DNA of 58,165 bases, taken from Bacteroidia bacterium. Lineage in GTDB: Bacteria; Bacteroidota; Bacteroidia; Palsa-965. The DNA lies in assembly GCA_023151315.1 (NCBI GenBank), contig JAKLJE010000028.1:1-58165 (forward strand), read 5' to 3'. Position 1 is the first letter of the stretch; each line of letters opens with the position of its first letter. Below the pieces are notes generated by a model. The model was given only the letters and a program-made list of their open reading frames with translations, ran no database searches and had not been told where the DNA came from. Both the position numbers and the translations under genes were made by a program. This document shows positions 45,449-53,259 of the stretch, in pieces.

Positions 45449-45730
45449 TTGCACTTCGCGCTGATCGGGATTGCTTCGCAATGATCGGTGCGGCAATGCC
45501 GCGATCGGTAGTCGCTTCGCGACTGATCGGAAATACTTCGTAAGGATTGTTATTGCCAATTAATGATCGCAAGATCCTTTGACTCCCGATCGACGCGAAT
45601 GCGTCACCGATCTCCGATCCACACGAAGTGTGACCGATCAACAGTTGCGCTCCTGATCAGCACGAAGTGCCCCGATCGTGCGAAGCACACCGATCCACAC
45701 GAAGTGTGCCCGATCCGCGCCGCAGGCGCC
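45449..45730. repeat. Array of variable-stem triloop hairpins with GATCGG spacers
   Basis: Left half: GATCGG alternates with perfect hairpins ATTGC-TTC-GCAAT (45470-45482), GCGGC-AAT-GCCGC (45490-45502), AGTCGC-TTC-GCGACT (45510-45524) and TAC-TTC-GTA. Right half: CCGATC alternates with GACGC-GAAT-GCGTC (45592-45605), CACAC-GAA-GTGTG (45620-45632 and 45696-45708), GCAC-GAA-GTGC (45660-45670), GTGC-GAA-GCAC (45678-45688) and GCGCC-GCA-GGCGC (45717-45729). The halves are reverse-complementary in spacer and loop but not in stems. Confidence 0.85.
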
Positions 45731-45748
45731 TCTAAAGTCTAACGTCTA
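45731..45748. repeat. Heptamer stop array inside the rlmD 3' end
   Basis: TCTAAAG, TCTAACG and TCTA in phase. The last codons of the minus-strand rlmD, CTA GAC GTT AGA CTT TAG, are read from this repeat: two TAGs pass out of frame and the third is the stop (45732-45734). Confidence 0.85.
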
Positions 45749-47138
45749 GCTGAACGACATTCTCCACATGATGCGTCTGCGGAAACATATCCACCGGCTG
45801 CACTTTTGTGATGGTATAGTGCGGAGATAAAATCGCGAGATCTCTGGCCTGCGAGGCCGGATTGCAACTTACATATACAATGCGTTTCGCTCCTGAATCG
45901 CGAATGGCTGTACACACATCTTCATGCATTCCTGCTCGCGGTGGATCAGTGATGATCACATCGGGCTTGCCGTGTTCATTCATGAATGAAGCATTGAAAA
46001 TATCTTTCATGTCTGAAGCAAAGAAGCTGCAATTAGCAATGCCGTTCAATCCTGCGTTCTCTTTGGCGTCAGCAATGGCAGAAGGAACAAGTTCAACACC
46101 GATTACTTTCTTCGCCTTCGATGAAACAAACTGCGCAATGGTTCCTGTGCCGGTGTACAGATCGTATACGACTTCGTTGCCCGTTAATCCTGCAAACTCA
46201 CGCGTGACTTTGTAAAGTTCATACGCTTGCGCGGAGTTGGTTTGATAAAACGATTTCGGTCCGATGCGGAATTTTAATCCTTCCATCGCTTCAAACATGT
46301 GATCGCGTCCTGCATAAACATGAACAGGCAGATCAAAGTAGGTATCGTTGCCTTTCTGGTTGATAATATAGAGCAGGGAAGTGATGTTCGGAAATTCAGA
46401 ATGAATCGCGCGCATCACATCCTCAATCTGTTCTTTGTTGTCGTCGAAGAACTGCACGATCACCATTGTTTCTCCTGTTGATGATGTGCGAATGATCAAT
46501 GAACGCATCAGTCCATGCTGATCGCGAATGTTGAAATACGGATAGTTTTTCTTTCTCGTGTATTCGCGAACGAATTTGCGAACTGATTCAGAGAATTCGC
46601 CTTGCAAATGACACTCTTTAAGATCAAGAACTTTGTCGAAGGCTCCGCTGATGTGAAATCCGAGTCCGCTGCGATCATCAATCTGCACGCCGCTCTGAAT
46701 TTCTTCAATGGTCAGCCATTTCTTGTCAGAGAATCCGAAGTCGAGACGGTTGCGGTAGTTATAAACTTCCGTCGGTCCCATGATGGGTTGAAATTCCGGA
46801 ACCTCAAGTTTTCCGATGCGAACTAATGCATCATGAACCTGCTGCTGTTTGTACTTCAGCTGCGTTGCATAGTTCAGCGATTGCCATTTACAGCCTCCGC
46901 AGGTTCCGAAATGCGCACAAACAGGTTCAACACGATCTTTGGAGAGTGTATGGAAATGAATCGCAGTTCCTTCGAGGAATCGACGGTGTTTACGCATGAT
47001 TTTCACGTCCACCACATCACCCGGAACGGCGTTGTTTACGAACACCACTACATTATCGATGCGTGCGAGCGATTTCCCCTCGGAAGACGCCGCCACAATC
47101 TCCACCTTCTCATAAATCGGATTGCCTTTCATTCTCAT
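45732..47138 (-). CDS. rlmD: 23S rRNA (uracil-5)-methyltransferase, RlmD type
   Basis: A 468-residue TrmA/RumA-family enzyme that makes 5-methyluridine in rRNA. An N-terminal TRAM domain (about 5-60) is followed by a cysteine cluster CAHFGTCGGC typical of the 4Fe-4S site. The methyltransferase part has YDLYTGTGTIAQF (motif I), TDPPRAGMHEDV and the catalytic cysteine in YVSCNPASQARD. The C-terminal THHVENVVQL is the family end; the five last residues LDVRL come from the heptamer repeat. ATGs at 47138 and 47132 are both plausible starts. RlmD versus RlmC-like specificity is not settled by the sequence. Confidence 0.88.
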   Translation of the reverse strand: MRMKGNPIYEKVEIVAASSEGKSLARIDNVVVFVNNAVPGDVVDVKIMRKHRRFLEGTAIHFHTLSKDRVEPVCAHFGTCGGCKWQSLNYATQLKYKQQQVHDALVRIGKLEVPEFQPIMGPTEVYNYRNRLDFGFSDKKWLTIEEIQSGVQIDDRSGLGFHISGAFDKVLDLKECHLQGEFSESVRKFVREYTRKKNYPYFNIRDQHGLMRSLIIRTSSTGETMVIVQFFDDNKEQIEDVMRAIHSEFPNITSLLYIINQKGNDTYFDLPVHVYAGRDHMFEAMEGLKFRIGPKSFYQTNSAQAYELYKVTREFAGLTGNEVVYDLYTGTGTIAQFVSSKAKKVIGVELVPSAIADAKENAGLNGIANCSFFASDMKDIFNASFMNEHGKPDVIITDPPRAGMHEDVCTAIRDSGAKRIVYVSCNPASQARDLAILSPHYTITKVQPVDMFPQTHHVENVVQLDVRL

Positions 47139-47257
47139 AGCGCAAAGATAGTCAAGTGGGATGAGAGAGGAGAGTGGAGGGCGGAGCAATCGTCGGCCAG
47201 GAGAAACTCTCCTCCTTCCTCCCTGAATCTCTCCTCCCTTCTCCTTATCTTCGTCTC

Positions 47258-48022
47258 ATGCGCATCACCTTCCTCGGTACCGGCACTTCTCAAGGCGTTC
47301 CCATCATCGGATGTCAATGTGATGTTTGCCGTTCCGCTGATCCGCGCGACAAGCGTTTGCGCAGTTCGGTGATGGTTGAAACCGACGATGTGCAATTCGT
47401 TATCGATTCCGGTCCCGATTTTCGTCAGCAGATGTTGCGCGAAAATGTGCGCGATCTGGATGCGGTGGTGTTCACGCACGAACACAAAGATCATCTGGCA
47501 GGATTGGATGAAGTGCGCGCTTTCAATTTTCTTTCCGGAGGAAAACCGTTTCCGATTTACGCCTCGGAGCGTGTGCAGCAAGCCATACGACGTGAGTTCG
47601 CTTACATTTTTGAAACGCCTTCATATCCCGGAATTCCGAAAATCGATATTCACACCATCTCGAACAAAGCGTTTTCCATTGGCAACACGAAAATTCTTCC
47701 TGTGGAAGTGTTTCATCATCGTTTGCCCGTTCTCGGATTCCGCATTGGCGATTTCGCTTACATTACCGATGCCAACAGAATAGAGGAGAAGGAGCGCGCG
47801 AAAATCCGCGGAGTAAAAGTTTTAGTTCTCAACGCACTGCGCCGCGAAACGCACATCTCACATTTCACGCTCACCGAAGCACTCGAAATGGTTCGCGATC
47901 TCGCTCCCGAGAAAGCGTACTTCACGCACCTCAGTCACCAAATGGGATTGCATGCGGATGTAATTGCGGAGTTGCCGGACAACGTTTCCATCGCACATGA
48001 TGGATTGCAAATTTTAATTTAA
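47258..48022 (+). CDS. PhnP-like MBL-fold hydrolase
   Basis: A 254-residue metallo-beta-lactamase-fold protein. The start MRITFLGTGTSQGVPIIGCQCDVC resembles PhnP and related phosphodiesterases, including a CxCxxC cluster for a structural zinc. The zinc motif THEHKDH is intact, and the later histidines are in FHHRLP and THLSHQMG. The activity is likely cyclic phosphodiester or phosphoester hydrolysis; no phn genes are near. The frame is open upstream, but the ATG at 47258 fits the family. It is divergent from rlmD over about 120 nt that contain an imperfect GAGAGG/CTCTCC inverted stretch. Confidence 0.85.
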   Translation: MRITFLGTGTSQGVPIIGCQCDVCRSADPRDKRLRSSVMVETDDVQFVIDSGPDFRQQMLRENVRDLDAVVFTHEHKDHLAGLDEVRAFNFLSGGKPFPIYASERVQQAIRREFAYIFETPSYPGIPKIDIHTISNKAFSIGNTKILPVEVFHHRLPVLGFRIGDFAYITDANRIEEKERAKIRGVKVLVLNALRRETHISHFTLTEALEMVRDLAPEKAYFTHLSHQMGLHADVIAELPDNVSIAHDGLQILI

Positions 48023-48046
48023 GTATTTATCCAACGAGCTCAATTC

Positions 48047-48625
48047 TTGCGCCTCTTCACCATTTTTCTCCTCACTCTGCTCATCGCTTGCTCCGGCAAC
48101 GATACTTCTGTTCATGAAGACGATAAATTGCAGTCACGTCTAACAGATTCGATTATTTCGCCGGGAGTAACCGTTGCTGATACTGGATTGGATTCTGTGC
48201 AAAATGCTGACTCTGTATTTATCCAATCAATTAAAAATTGGTCCACGGCAGATTTTATCATCAGCGAGAAATACAAATCATTCGCATCCCTCCGCAACTT
48301 AATCGAACACACACGCGAAGAATGGAAAAACGTACAAAGTCCGTTTAAAGCTGTCTACACTGGTTGCAACATCGGCGATTATTTTCATCTGAGCTTCGAA
48401 GATACCCAAGGTAAATCGTACGACTTCGGTTTCGGGAACAACAACTACGGAGATATTTTATTGTTCGACACCGTTGCTTACGAAAGCAATCGCAAGTATG
48501 TGGGAAGATCATTTCGCATTCATTGGACATGGAAAATCTCGAAGTTCCCGTGCTGCGACGGCGAATACGATAACGTGGAAGCGTATTATCCTTCCATCAC
48601 TAAACTGGAATTGATAAAAGAGTAA
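48047..48625 (+). CDS. Small lipoprotein with a TTG start
   Basis: A 192-residue protein. No ATG or GTG precedes the signal peptide, so the TTG at 48047 is the only start that gives a full lipoprotein signal (MRLFTIFLLTLLIAC, lipobox LIAC, Cys15). The mature region is Asp/Ser-rich to about residue 60, then beta-rich with a CCDGEYDN motif near the end. No family recognised. It follows the PhnP-like gene by 24 nt, so cotranscription is likely. Confidence 0.65.
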   Translation: MRLFTIFLLTLLIACSGNDTSVHEDDKLQSRLTDSIISPGVTVADTGLDSVQNADSVFIQSIKNWSTADFIISEKYKSFASLRNLIEHTREEWKNVQSPFKAVYTGCNIGDYFHLSFEDTQGKSYDFGFGNNNYGDILLFDTVAYESNRKYVGRSFRIHWTWKISKFPCCDGEYDNVEAYYPSITKLELIKE

Positions 48626-48722
48626 GACTTGCGCTCTGGCATGCGGAAGGATCCGCGCAATCAGCGCACTACCTTTTCGCGTTTTGTTTTCGGGATTGCT
48701 TCACACTCGCAAAGACCCGAAG

Positions 48723-48760
48723 AATCCGCGTAGATCCGCCGAATCCGTTAAATCCGTGTA
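48723..48760. repeat. Short ATCCG repeat
   Basis: Four ATCCG-containing units at 9-10 nt spacing, ending at the stop of the minus-strand TlpA-like gene. This is another short-period repeat abutting a TAG stop. Confidence 0.55.
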
Positions 48761-49237
48761 CTATTGAACGTCCTTTATCAACGAGTCCAGCTCCGCATAC
48801 GTCGTCTGTCTCGGCAGAAACACCGTCTTACCTGTCTTCGCATTATAAATTTTTGTCGCCGGAATATTTCCCTGCCAAGCGCTGTCCACTTTCGGAATCC
48901 ATTCGTTATCGTAAATCTCATCAAGGAAATCCACTTCCGAATGTAATTTGCGTTTCTCAACAAACGGCTTCAGTCGCGTGTCAATGTCTTTTCTGAAATC
49001 GGTCGACACCAGAATTACTTTCACCTTCTTGTCTTTATAAACCGAATCCAGTTTCTCGAAGTACGGCAGTTCCGCCACGCACGGACCGCACCATGTTGCC
49101 CAGAAGTTCACAACGTAAATGGTATCGCCTCCGTTTTTTAAACGTGTATTCAGCGCATCGATTTTCACTTCGGGGATATTACCGGACACGACCACAAAAA
49201 ACGAAATCGGTAAAATGTATTTAGCGAAGTTCTTCAC
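48761..49237 (-). CDS. TlpA-like thioredoxin-fold protein
   Basis: A 158-residue protein with an N-terminal hydrophobic segment (signal peptide or anchor, about residues 8-19) and a thioredoxin fold carrying FWATWCGPC (Cys50, Cys53). The cis-Pro region is GNIPATKIY. It is probably a periplasmic reductase for cytochrome or other disulfide substrates; the exact partner is unknown. It stands alone, with its stop next to a short ATCCG repeat. Confidence 0.88.
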   Translation of the reverse strand: MKNFAKYILPISFFVVVSGNIPEVKIDALNTRLKNGGDTIYVVNFWATWCGPCVAELPYFEKLDSVYKDKKVKVILVSTDFRKDIDTRLKPFVEKRKLHSEVDFLDEIYDNEWIPKVDSAWQGNIPATKIYNAKTGKTVFLPRQTTYAELDSLIKDVQ

Positions 49238-49347
49238 GATTTAAAGTTACGAATCAGTTGCGTTGAAATCGGGTTTCAATATGTCCAGAGACCTAATACG
49301 CTGATTTAATCACTTAAAATCATAAATTTGGTTTTCTGATCGCATTT

Positions 49348-49782
49348 ATGTCGGGCACAGTACCGCTTTATAAAATCATTCCCCCTGCAATTCCTTCTGC
49401 CGGAGTGTACTTTTTCACTACCGACAGCGGTATTCAGTATGAAGTGCGTTTCGGGCGACGTCAGGATAATATTCTCCACGCAACAATTGTTTTCGGTGTC
49501 ATCAACGATGAATTCGAAGGAGAAGAATACGTGATGACCAACCGCGGTGAAGTGTTTCGCGTAATGAGCACCATCTCCGAGATCGTACGCATGTTCATGC
49601 GCGAACATCCGAAAATCAATTCATACGAATTCACCGGCATTCCGAAAGACGGGGAAGATGAAGACAAATCTTCTCAGCGCACGCTGCTTTACAAACGTTA
49701 TCTCCCACGCATCTTCGAAACCGGCTTCGATTTCAATTTCAAAGGCAACTCCGCACTCGTAACCCGCAATACGCGCTACTAA
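49348..49782 (+). CDS. Conserved-looking protein of unknown function (144 aa)
   Basis: A soluble 144-residue protein without a signal peptide. The central part is beta-rich (YEVRFGRRQDNILHATIVFGV) and the C-terminal part helical, ending in a basic stretch. The pattern recalls small Bacteroidota proteins of unknown function, but I cannot name the family. Codon use matches its neighbours, which supports a real gene. Confidence 0.6.
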   Translation: MSGTVPLYKIIPPAIPSAGVYFFTTDSGIQYEVRFGRRQDNILHATIVFGVINDEFEGEEYVMTNRGEVFRVMSTISEIVRMFMREHPKINSYEFTGIPKDGEDEDKSSQRTLLYKRYLPRIFETGFDFNFKGNSALVTRNTRY

Positions 49783-49813
49783 GTGTTCACGGTTAAATCG
49801 TTCAACGTTTCCC

Positions 49814-49857
49814 GAATCCCGAATTCCGCTCTAAGGTCTAACATCTACCGTCTAACT
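49814..49857. repeat. Paired heptamer arrays (GAATCCC, then TCTAANG)
   Basis: Two GAATCCC/GAATTCC units (49814-49827), then four TCTAANG-type units (49830-49857). The same order of two heptamer families occurs at 13474-13566 and 53922-54014. Confidence 0.8.
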
Positions 49858-49932
49858 CGCCCCATCGGGGCGAAATCTCAATTGTACGTACTCCTGATTC
49901 ACCAAAACATTTCCATGCTGCCGGCAGGCGCA
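49858..49932. repeat. Composite repeat element, copy 1
   Basis: Begins with the triloop hairpin CGCCCC-ATC-GGGGCG (49858-49872), continues with GAAATCTCA and an AT-rich middle, and ends in TTCCATGCTGCCGGCAGGCG. Related copies are at 51514, 51642 and 51832. Confidence 0.7.
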
Positions 49933-49950
49933 ATTCAATACAGCTTTCCT

Positions 49951-50030
49951 GATCGCGCGTAGCGCCCCGATCAATGCGCAGCATCCCGATAAGCACGTAG
50001 TGCTTCGATCCGCACAAAGTGCGCTCGACC
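49951..50030. repeat. Second variable-stem triloop hairpin array
   Basis: GCGC-GTA-GCGC (49955-49965), ATGC-GCA-GCAT (49974-49984), AGCAC-GTA-GTGCT (49992-50004) and CGCAC-AAA-GTGCG (50011-50023), separated by CCCGAT(C) or TCGATC. Same grammar as the array at 45449-45730, with other loops. Confidence 0.8.
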
Positions 50031-50031
50031 G

Positions 50032-50057
50032 TCTAACGTCAACCGTCTAACGTCTAC
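50032..50057. repeat. Heptamer stop array
   Basis: TCTAACG, TCAACCG, TCTAACG and TCTACTT in 7-nt phase, upstream of the photolyase gene. Confidence 0.75.
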
Positions 50058-50085
50058 TTATCTCTCAACACTGCTAACTATATTC

Positions 50086-50106
50086 TCTAAAGTCTAAAGT
50101 CAATCG
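50086..50106. repeat. Heptamer stop array
   Basis: Two TCTAAAG units and TCAATCG in 7-nt phase, just upstream of the photolyase promoter box. Confidence 0.75.
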
Positions 50107-50117
50107 TCTCCCTCTAG

Positions 50118-50125
50118 TATCTTTG
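50118..50125 (+). promoter_or_regulatory. Candidate -7 promoter box of the photolyase gene
   Basis: TATCTTTG fits TAnnTTTG and ends only 5 nt before the GTG start, so the transcript would be nearly leaderless. Confidence 0.5.
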
Positions 50126-50130
50126 ACCCT

Positions 50131-51441
50131 GTGAATTCTGACATCTCCATTCATTGGTTCCGTAGAGATCTTCGCCTCAACGATAACGCTGCACTTTATC
50201 ACGCGTTACGCAGCGGAAATCCGGTGCAATGTGTTTTCATCTTCGATAAAAACATTCTGTCGCGACTCAAACAGAACTCGGTGGATCGTCGTGTGATTTT
50301 CATTCATCAGCAGTTGCATAAACTGAACGCTGAATTGGAAAAGCTGGGGTCCGCATTGCATGTGTACTACGATACTCCCGATAATGCGTGGAATGAAATC
50401 CTGAACAATTATAACGTTAAAGCTGTATTTACTAACCGCGATTACGAACCGTCCGCTATTGAGCGCGACGAACGTATCAATCAGTTTTTGTCAGCGAAAG
50501 GAATCTCTTTTCAGACTTTCAAGGATCAGGTGATTTTTGAAAAAGATGAAGTCCTCAAGGACGATGGAAAGCCGTACACGATTTTCACTCCGTACAAAAA
50601 CAAGTATCGCTCGCGACTCACACCTTTTTTCCTTTCGTCGTATCCGAACAAAAAGTATTTCGGGAACTTCAATCAGAGAAGCTCTGTTCCGATTCCGACC
50701 ATTGAAGAGATCGGTTTTATAAATGAAGATTTACATTTTCCGCCTTTGTCGCTGAGTAAGGAATTGCTTATCAAATACGCCAATCAACGCAACTTTCCCG
50801 CTGTCCCCGGAACGAGTCGTTTGAGTGTTCATATGCGATTCGGAACGGTGAGTGTGCGCGAACTGTTTCGCTATGCAGATGCCTATTCCGAGCTGTGGGC
50901 GAATGAATTGATTTGGCGCGATTTCTACATGTACATTCTCTCGCATTTTCCGCATGTGGTGAAGAAAGCGTTCAAACCGGATTACGACAGAATCGAGTGG
51001 AACACAAACGAGAAGGAATTCGCAGCGTGGTGTGAAGGTCGCACCGGATATCCGATTGTAGATGCCGGAATGCGCGAGCTCAACGAAACAGGATTCATGC
51101 ACAATCGCGTACGCATGATCGTTGCTTCCTTTCTGGTTAAGCATTTGCTCATCGATTGGCGTTGGGGCGAAGTTTACTTCGCAGAAAAACTCATCGACTT
51201 CGATTTGTCCGCAAACAACGGCGGTTGGCAATGGGCTTCTTCAAGCGGAACAGATGCCGCTCCGTATTTCAGAATCTTCAACCCTGAAGAACAACAGAAA
51301 AAGTTCGATCCGAAATTTCAATACATCCGCAAATGGGTTCCTGAATTCGGAACTGAAAAGTATCCGCGCCCGATCGTCGACCACAAATTCGCCCGCGAAC
51401 GTTGTCTCGCTGCTTTCAAGAAAGCACTCTCACCGCAGTAA
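50131..51441 (+). CDS. phr: Deoxyribodipyrimidine photolyase (cryptochrome/photolyase family)
   Basis: A 436-residue flavoprotein that uses blue light to split cyclobutane pyrimidine dimers. The N-terminal antenna domain begins SIHWFRRDLRLNDNAAL. The FAD-binding domain carries RLSVHMRFGTVSVREL, then ELIWRDFYMYIL, GRTGYPIVDAGMREL, the MHNRVRMIVASFLVKHLLIDWRWGE block, and NNGGWQWASSSGTDAAPYFRIFNP with the conserved Asn-Asp-type FAD contacts. The length fits class I CPD photolyase. The start is a GTG; no earlier start keeps the family N-terminus. The upstream 348 nt are entirely repeat DNA plus a promoter box. Confidence 0.93.
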   Translation: MNSDISIHWFRRDLRLNDNAALYHALRSGNPVQCVFIFDKNILSRLKQNSVDRRVIFIHQQLHKLNAELEKLGSALHVYYDTPDNAWNEILNNYNVKAVFTNRDYEPSAIERDERINQFLSAKGISFQTFKDQVIFEKDEVLKDDGKPYTIFTPYKNKYRSRLTPFFLSSYPNKKYFGNFNQRSSVPIPTIEEIGFINEDLHFPPLSLSKELLIKYANQRNFPAVPGTSRLSVHMRFGTVSVRELFRYADAYSELWANELIWRDFYMYILSHFPHVVKKAFKPDYDRIEWNTNEKEFAAWCEGRTGYPIVDAGMRELNETGFMHNRVRMIVASFLVKHLLIDWRWGEVYFAEKLIDFDLSANNGGWQWASSSGTDAAPYFRIFNPEEQQKKFDPKFQYIRKWVPEFGTEKYPRPIVDHKFARERCLAAFKKALSPQ

Positions 51442-51513
51442 GCACGAGCGCTTTTCCAATCAACGCAGACAGTTCACAATTACGCCTTGTTCAGTTGCGT
51501 TTATCGTGTTTCG

Positions 51514-51585
51514 AATCCCGAAGGGATGAAATTATTATTGAACATCAGTTCCAATAAAAAACAAATTCCTTGCTGCGCGCAGGCG
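51514..51585. repeat. Composite repeat element, copy 2
   Basis: Begins with the hairpin ATCCC-GAA-GGGAT (51515-51527), then GAAATTATTATTG and an AT-rich middle, ending TTCCTTGCTGCGCGCAGGCG. Nearly identical to 51642-51712; about 30 nt of weaker similarity also precede both. Confidence 0.85.
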
Positions 51586-51641
51586 CAAACTAATGTCGTA
51601 TCTACGACCGCGCTCTTTTCAGTTATGCTTATCATCTATGG

Positions 51642-51712
51642 AATCCCGAAGGGATGAAATTATTATTGAACATCAGTTCAAATAAAAAACAAATTCCTTG
51701 CTGCCGCAGGCG
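51642..51712. repeat. Composite repeat element, copy 3
   Basis: Direct copy of 51514-51585 at a distance of 128 nt. It differs by a C-to-A change in the middle and a shorter GC-rich end (GCTGCCGCAGGCG). Confidence 0.85.
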
Positions 51713-51809
51713 ATTGTTTTCCAATTTCCGTTTACGTTTTACGCATTTTGAAACACATAGTAACATAGGAAAACATAAGTTTCACATAGTGCAGCACGAT
51801 TTACCCAGA

Positions 51810-51830
51810 TCTAACGTCTAAAGTCTATCA
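51810..51830. repeat. Heptamer stop array
   Basis: TCTAACG, TCTAAAG and TCTATCA in phase, directly before the composite element at 51832. Confidence 0.75.
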
Positions 51831-51831
51831 A

Positions 51832-51902
51832 GCCCCCTCGGGGCGAAATCTCAGTACACATCGCCTCTAATCACAAAAATAAATTCCTTGCTGCCGCAGG
51901 CG
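51832..51902. repeat. Composite repeat element, copy 4
   Basis: GCCCC-CTC-GGGGC hairpin (51832-51844), GAAATCTCA as in copy 1, an AT-rich middle, and TTCCTTGCTGCCGCAGGCG as in copies 2 and 3. The stem differs from copies 2 and 3 but stays perfectly paired. Confidence 0.75.
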
Positions 51903-51913
51903 CCAGTCTCAGG

Positions 51914-51938
51914 TCTAACGTCTAAAGTCTATAATCTA
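51914..51938. repeat. Heptamer stop array at a lipoprotein-gene 3' end
   Basis: TCTAACG, TCTAAAG, TCTATAA and TCTA in phase. The terminal CTA (51936-51938) is the complement of the TAG stop of the minus-strand lipoprotein gene. Confidence 0.85.
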
Positions 51939-52613
51939 TTTTTTCTTCGGCACAATCTTCTCCTTATCCACAAATTCCACCTCACACGGCACCATCAACT
52001 GATCTTCCATCACAATAATATCACAGCTGGTTGTCGTCATCACCAACGTTTTCTTCGTCCCGTCCGGCATTTCCATTTCCATCTCCGACGACGTTGCCGC
52101 TGGTCCTTCGAATGTAAACGGCTCTTCGAAATTGTTCGCGATGTCAATGTCTTTGATGTGATATTTCGTGCCCAGAACTTTCGTGTAAATGCCAACCACG
52201 GCTTTCAGGATCTTCACATAGATCAGATTCTTCGTACGATCATATGTAATGAGCACATCGCCTTTGCATGGAGTAGAGTAGGAGAAAGGTCCGGCTGTTA
52301 CATTTACATCGGTAACGAACTCCGCTTTCCCCGGATGCAGATAAATTTTCGGATTGATCAGCGTGTAGGTGAAAGTATCTTCCACGAACAATACTTTGTA
52401 CGGCTCTTTCCCCGTTATATTTCCGAGTGCAGCCAGACTCTTGTTGATCATCTCTTCGTGAAGAATCACTTTGAGATCGTTGGGTGGATTACTGACTTGC
52501 GGTTGTTGTGTTACAACCGGCTTCGGTGGTTCCATCACCGGCTTTTTCGATTTGCAGGATGCTACGAAGAAAACAGCAACAAGGACTGTGAATAATGCGA
52601 CTCTGATGTTCAT
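51936..52613 (-). CDS. Putative lipoprotein of unknown function (225 aa)
   Basis: Starts with a lipoprotein signal (MNIRVALFTVLVAVFFVASC, Cys20), then a Lys/Pro-rich linker and a beta-rich domain. No family recognised. The frame is open far upstream on the minus strand, but that part overlaps the divergent gene at 52675; the ATG at 52613 is directly before the signal peptide and is chosen. The protein ends in a short Lys run and its TAG stop is the first unit of a heptamer array. Confidence 0.75.
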   Translation of the reverse strand: MNIRVALFTVLVAVFFVASCKSKKPVMEPPKPVVTQQPQVSNPPNDLKVILHEEMINKSLAALGNITGKEPYKVLFVEDTFTYTLINPKIYLHPGKAEFVTDVNVTAGPFSYSTPCKGDVLITYDRTKNLIYVKILKAVVGIYTKVLGTKYHIKDIDIANNFEEPFTFEGPAATSSEMEMEMPDGTKKTLVMTTTSCDIIVMEDQLMVPCEVEFVDKEKIVPKKK

Positions 52614-52674
52614 GTTTCGCAAAGGTACGTGGCAAGGAATTTGTTTACATTTATTCAACGTAAAATAACCGACA

Positions 52675-53202
52675 ATGAAAGCCGTTTTCTTAACAGCCGC
52701 ACTGGCAACACTGTTTCTTGCAGATCCTCCCGTTGGACAAATCTTTCCTGAACTTAAAGCGGAAACGCTCACAGATTCGGTGATCTCTTTTCCTAACGAT
52801 ACAAAAGGAAAATCAACGTTGATCTGCATGGCGTATTCTGCAGATGCGGAAAAAGATCTCAAAACCTGGTATGAACCAACTTACGACAAGTTCATTGCCA
52901 AAACGGAATTGATGTCGGATATGTTTGATGTGAATGTGTACTTCATTCCAATGTTCACGGGCGTGAAAGCTGCCGGAGCGGCCAAAGCCAAGAAGGAAAT
53001 GAAAGAATCTGTTCAGGTTGATCTTCAGCCTCACGTGGTGGTGTACAAAGGAGAATTGGATGCGTACAAAGAAACGCTGAAGATGGATGATAAGTCAAAG
53101 CCGTATATCTACGTGCTCGACAAAGAAGGCAAAATTGTATTCGTTACTTCAGGTGCGTACACCGAAGATAAGATGGACGAAATAGACGAATACATTGAGT
53201 AA
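52675..53202 (+). CDS. Secreted thioredoxin-fold protein without CxxC (ATP10-like)
   Basis: A 175-residue protein with a short hydrophobic leader (about residues 3-16). The pattern FPELKAETLTDSVISFPNDTKGKSTLICMAYS and the later YIYVLDKEGKIVFVTSGAY are those of a thioredoxin/AhpC-like fold, with some likeness to ATP10-type proteins. There is no CxxC pair, so redox activity is unlikely. It is convergent with the 66-residue gene; the 26-bp tandem array fills the gap after its stop. Confidence 0.6.
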   Translation: MKAVFLTAALATLFLADPPVGQIFPELKAETLTDSVISFPNDTKGKSTLICMAYSADAEKDLKTWYEPTYDKFIAKTELMSDMFDVNVYFIPMFTGVKAAGAAKAKKEMKESVQVDLQPHVVVYKGELDAYKETLKMDDKSKPYIYVLDKEGKIVFVTSGAYTEDKMDEIDEYIE

Positions 53203-53259
53203 TGTTGCACTGTCAGGCTTCGCTGATTTTTCGCAATGCCAGACTTAACTGTTTGTTGC

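Larger units (their letters stand above)
51442..51935. other. 494-nt gene-free spacer of dispersed repeats
   Basis: Holds two tandem composite elements (51486-51585 and 51613-51712 including flanks), an ACATAG-rich stretch around 51750-51790, two heptamer arrays and a third composite element type. No coding potential was seen. Confidence 0.7.

Noticed and set aside
45449-45730. Intrinsic terminator cluster
   Set aside because: The hairpins are 4-6 bp and not followed by T-runs, and there are about ten of them; termination does not explain the pattern.
52614-52862. N-terminal extension of the 225-residue lipoprotein
   Set aside because: The extension would overlap the divergent gene at 52675 and would bury the signal peptide and lipobox inside the protein.
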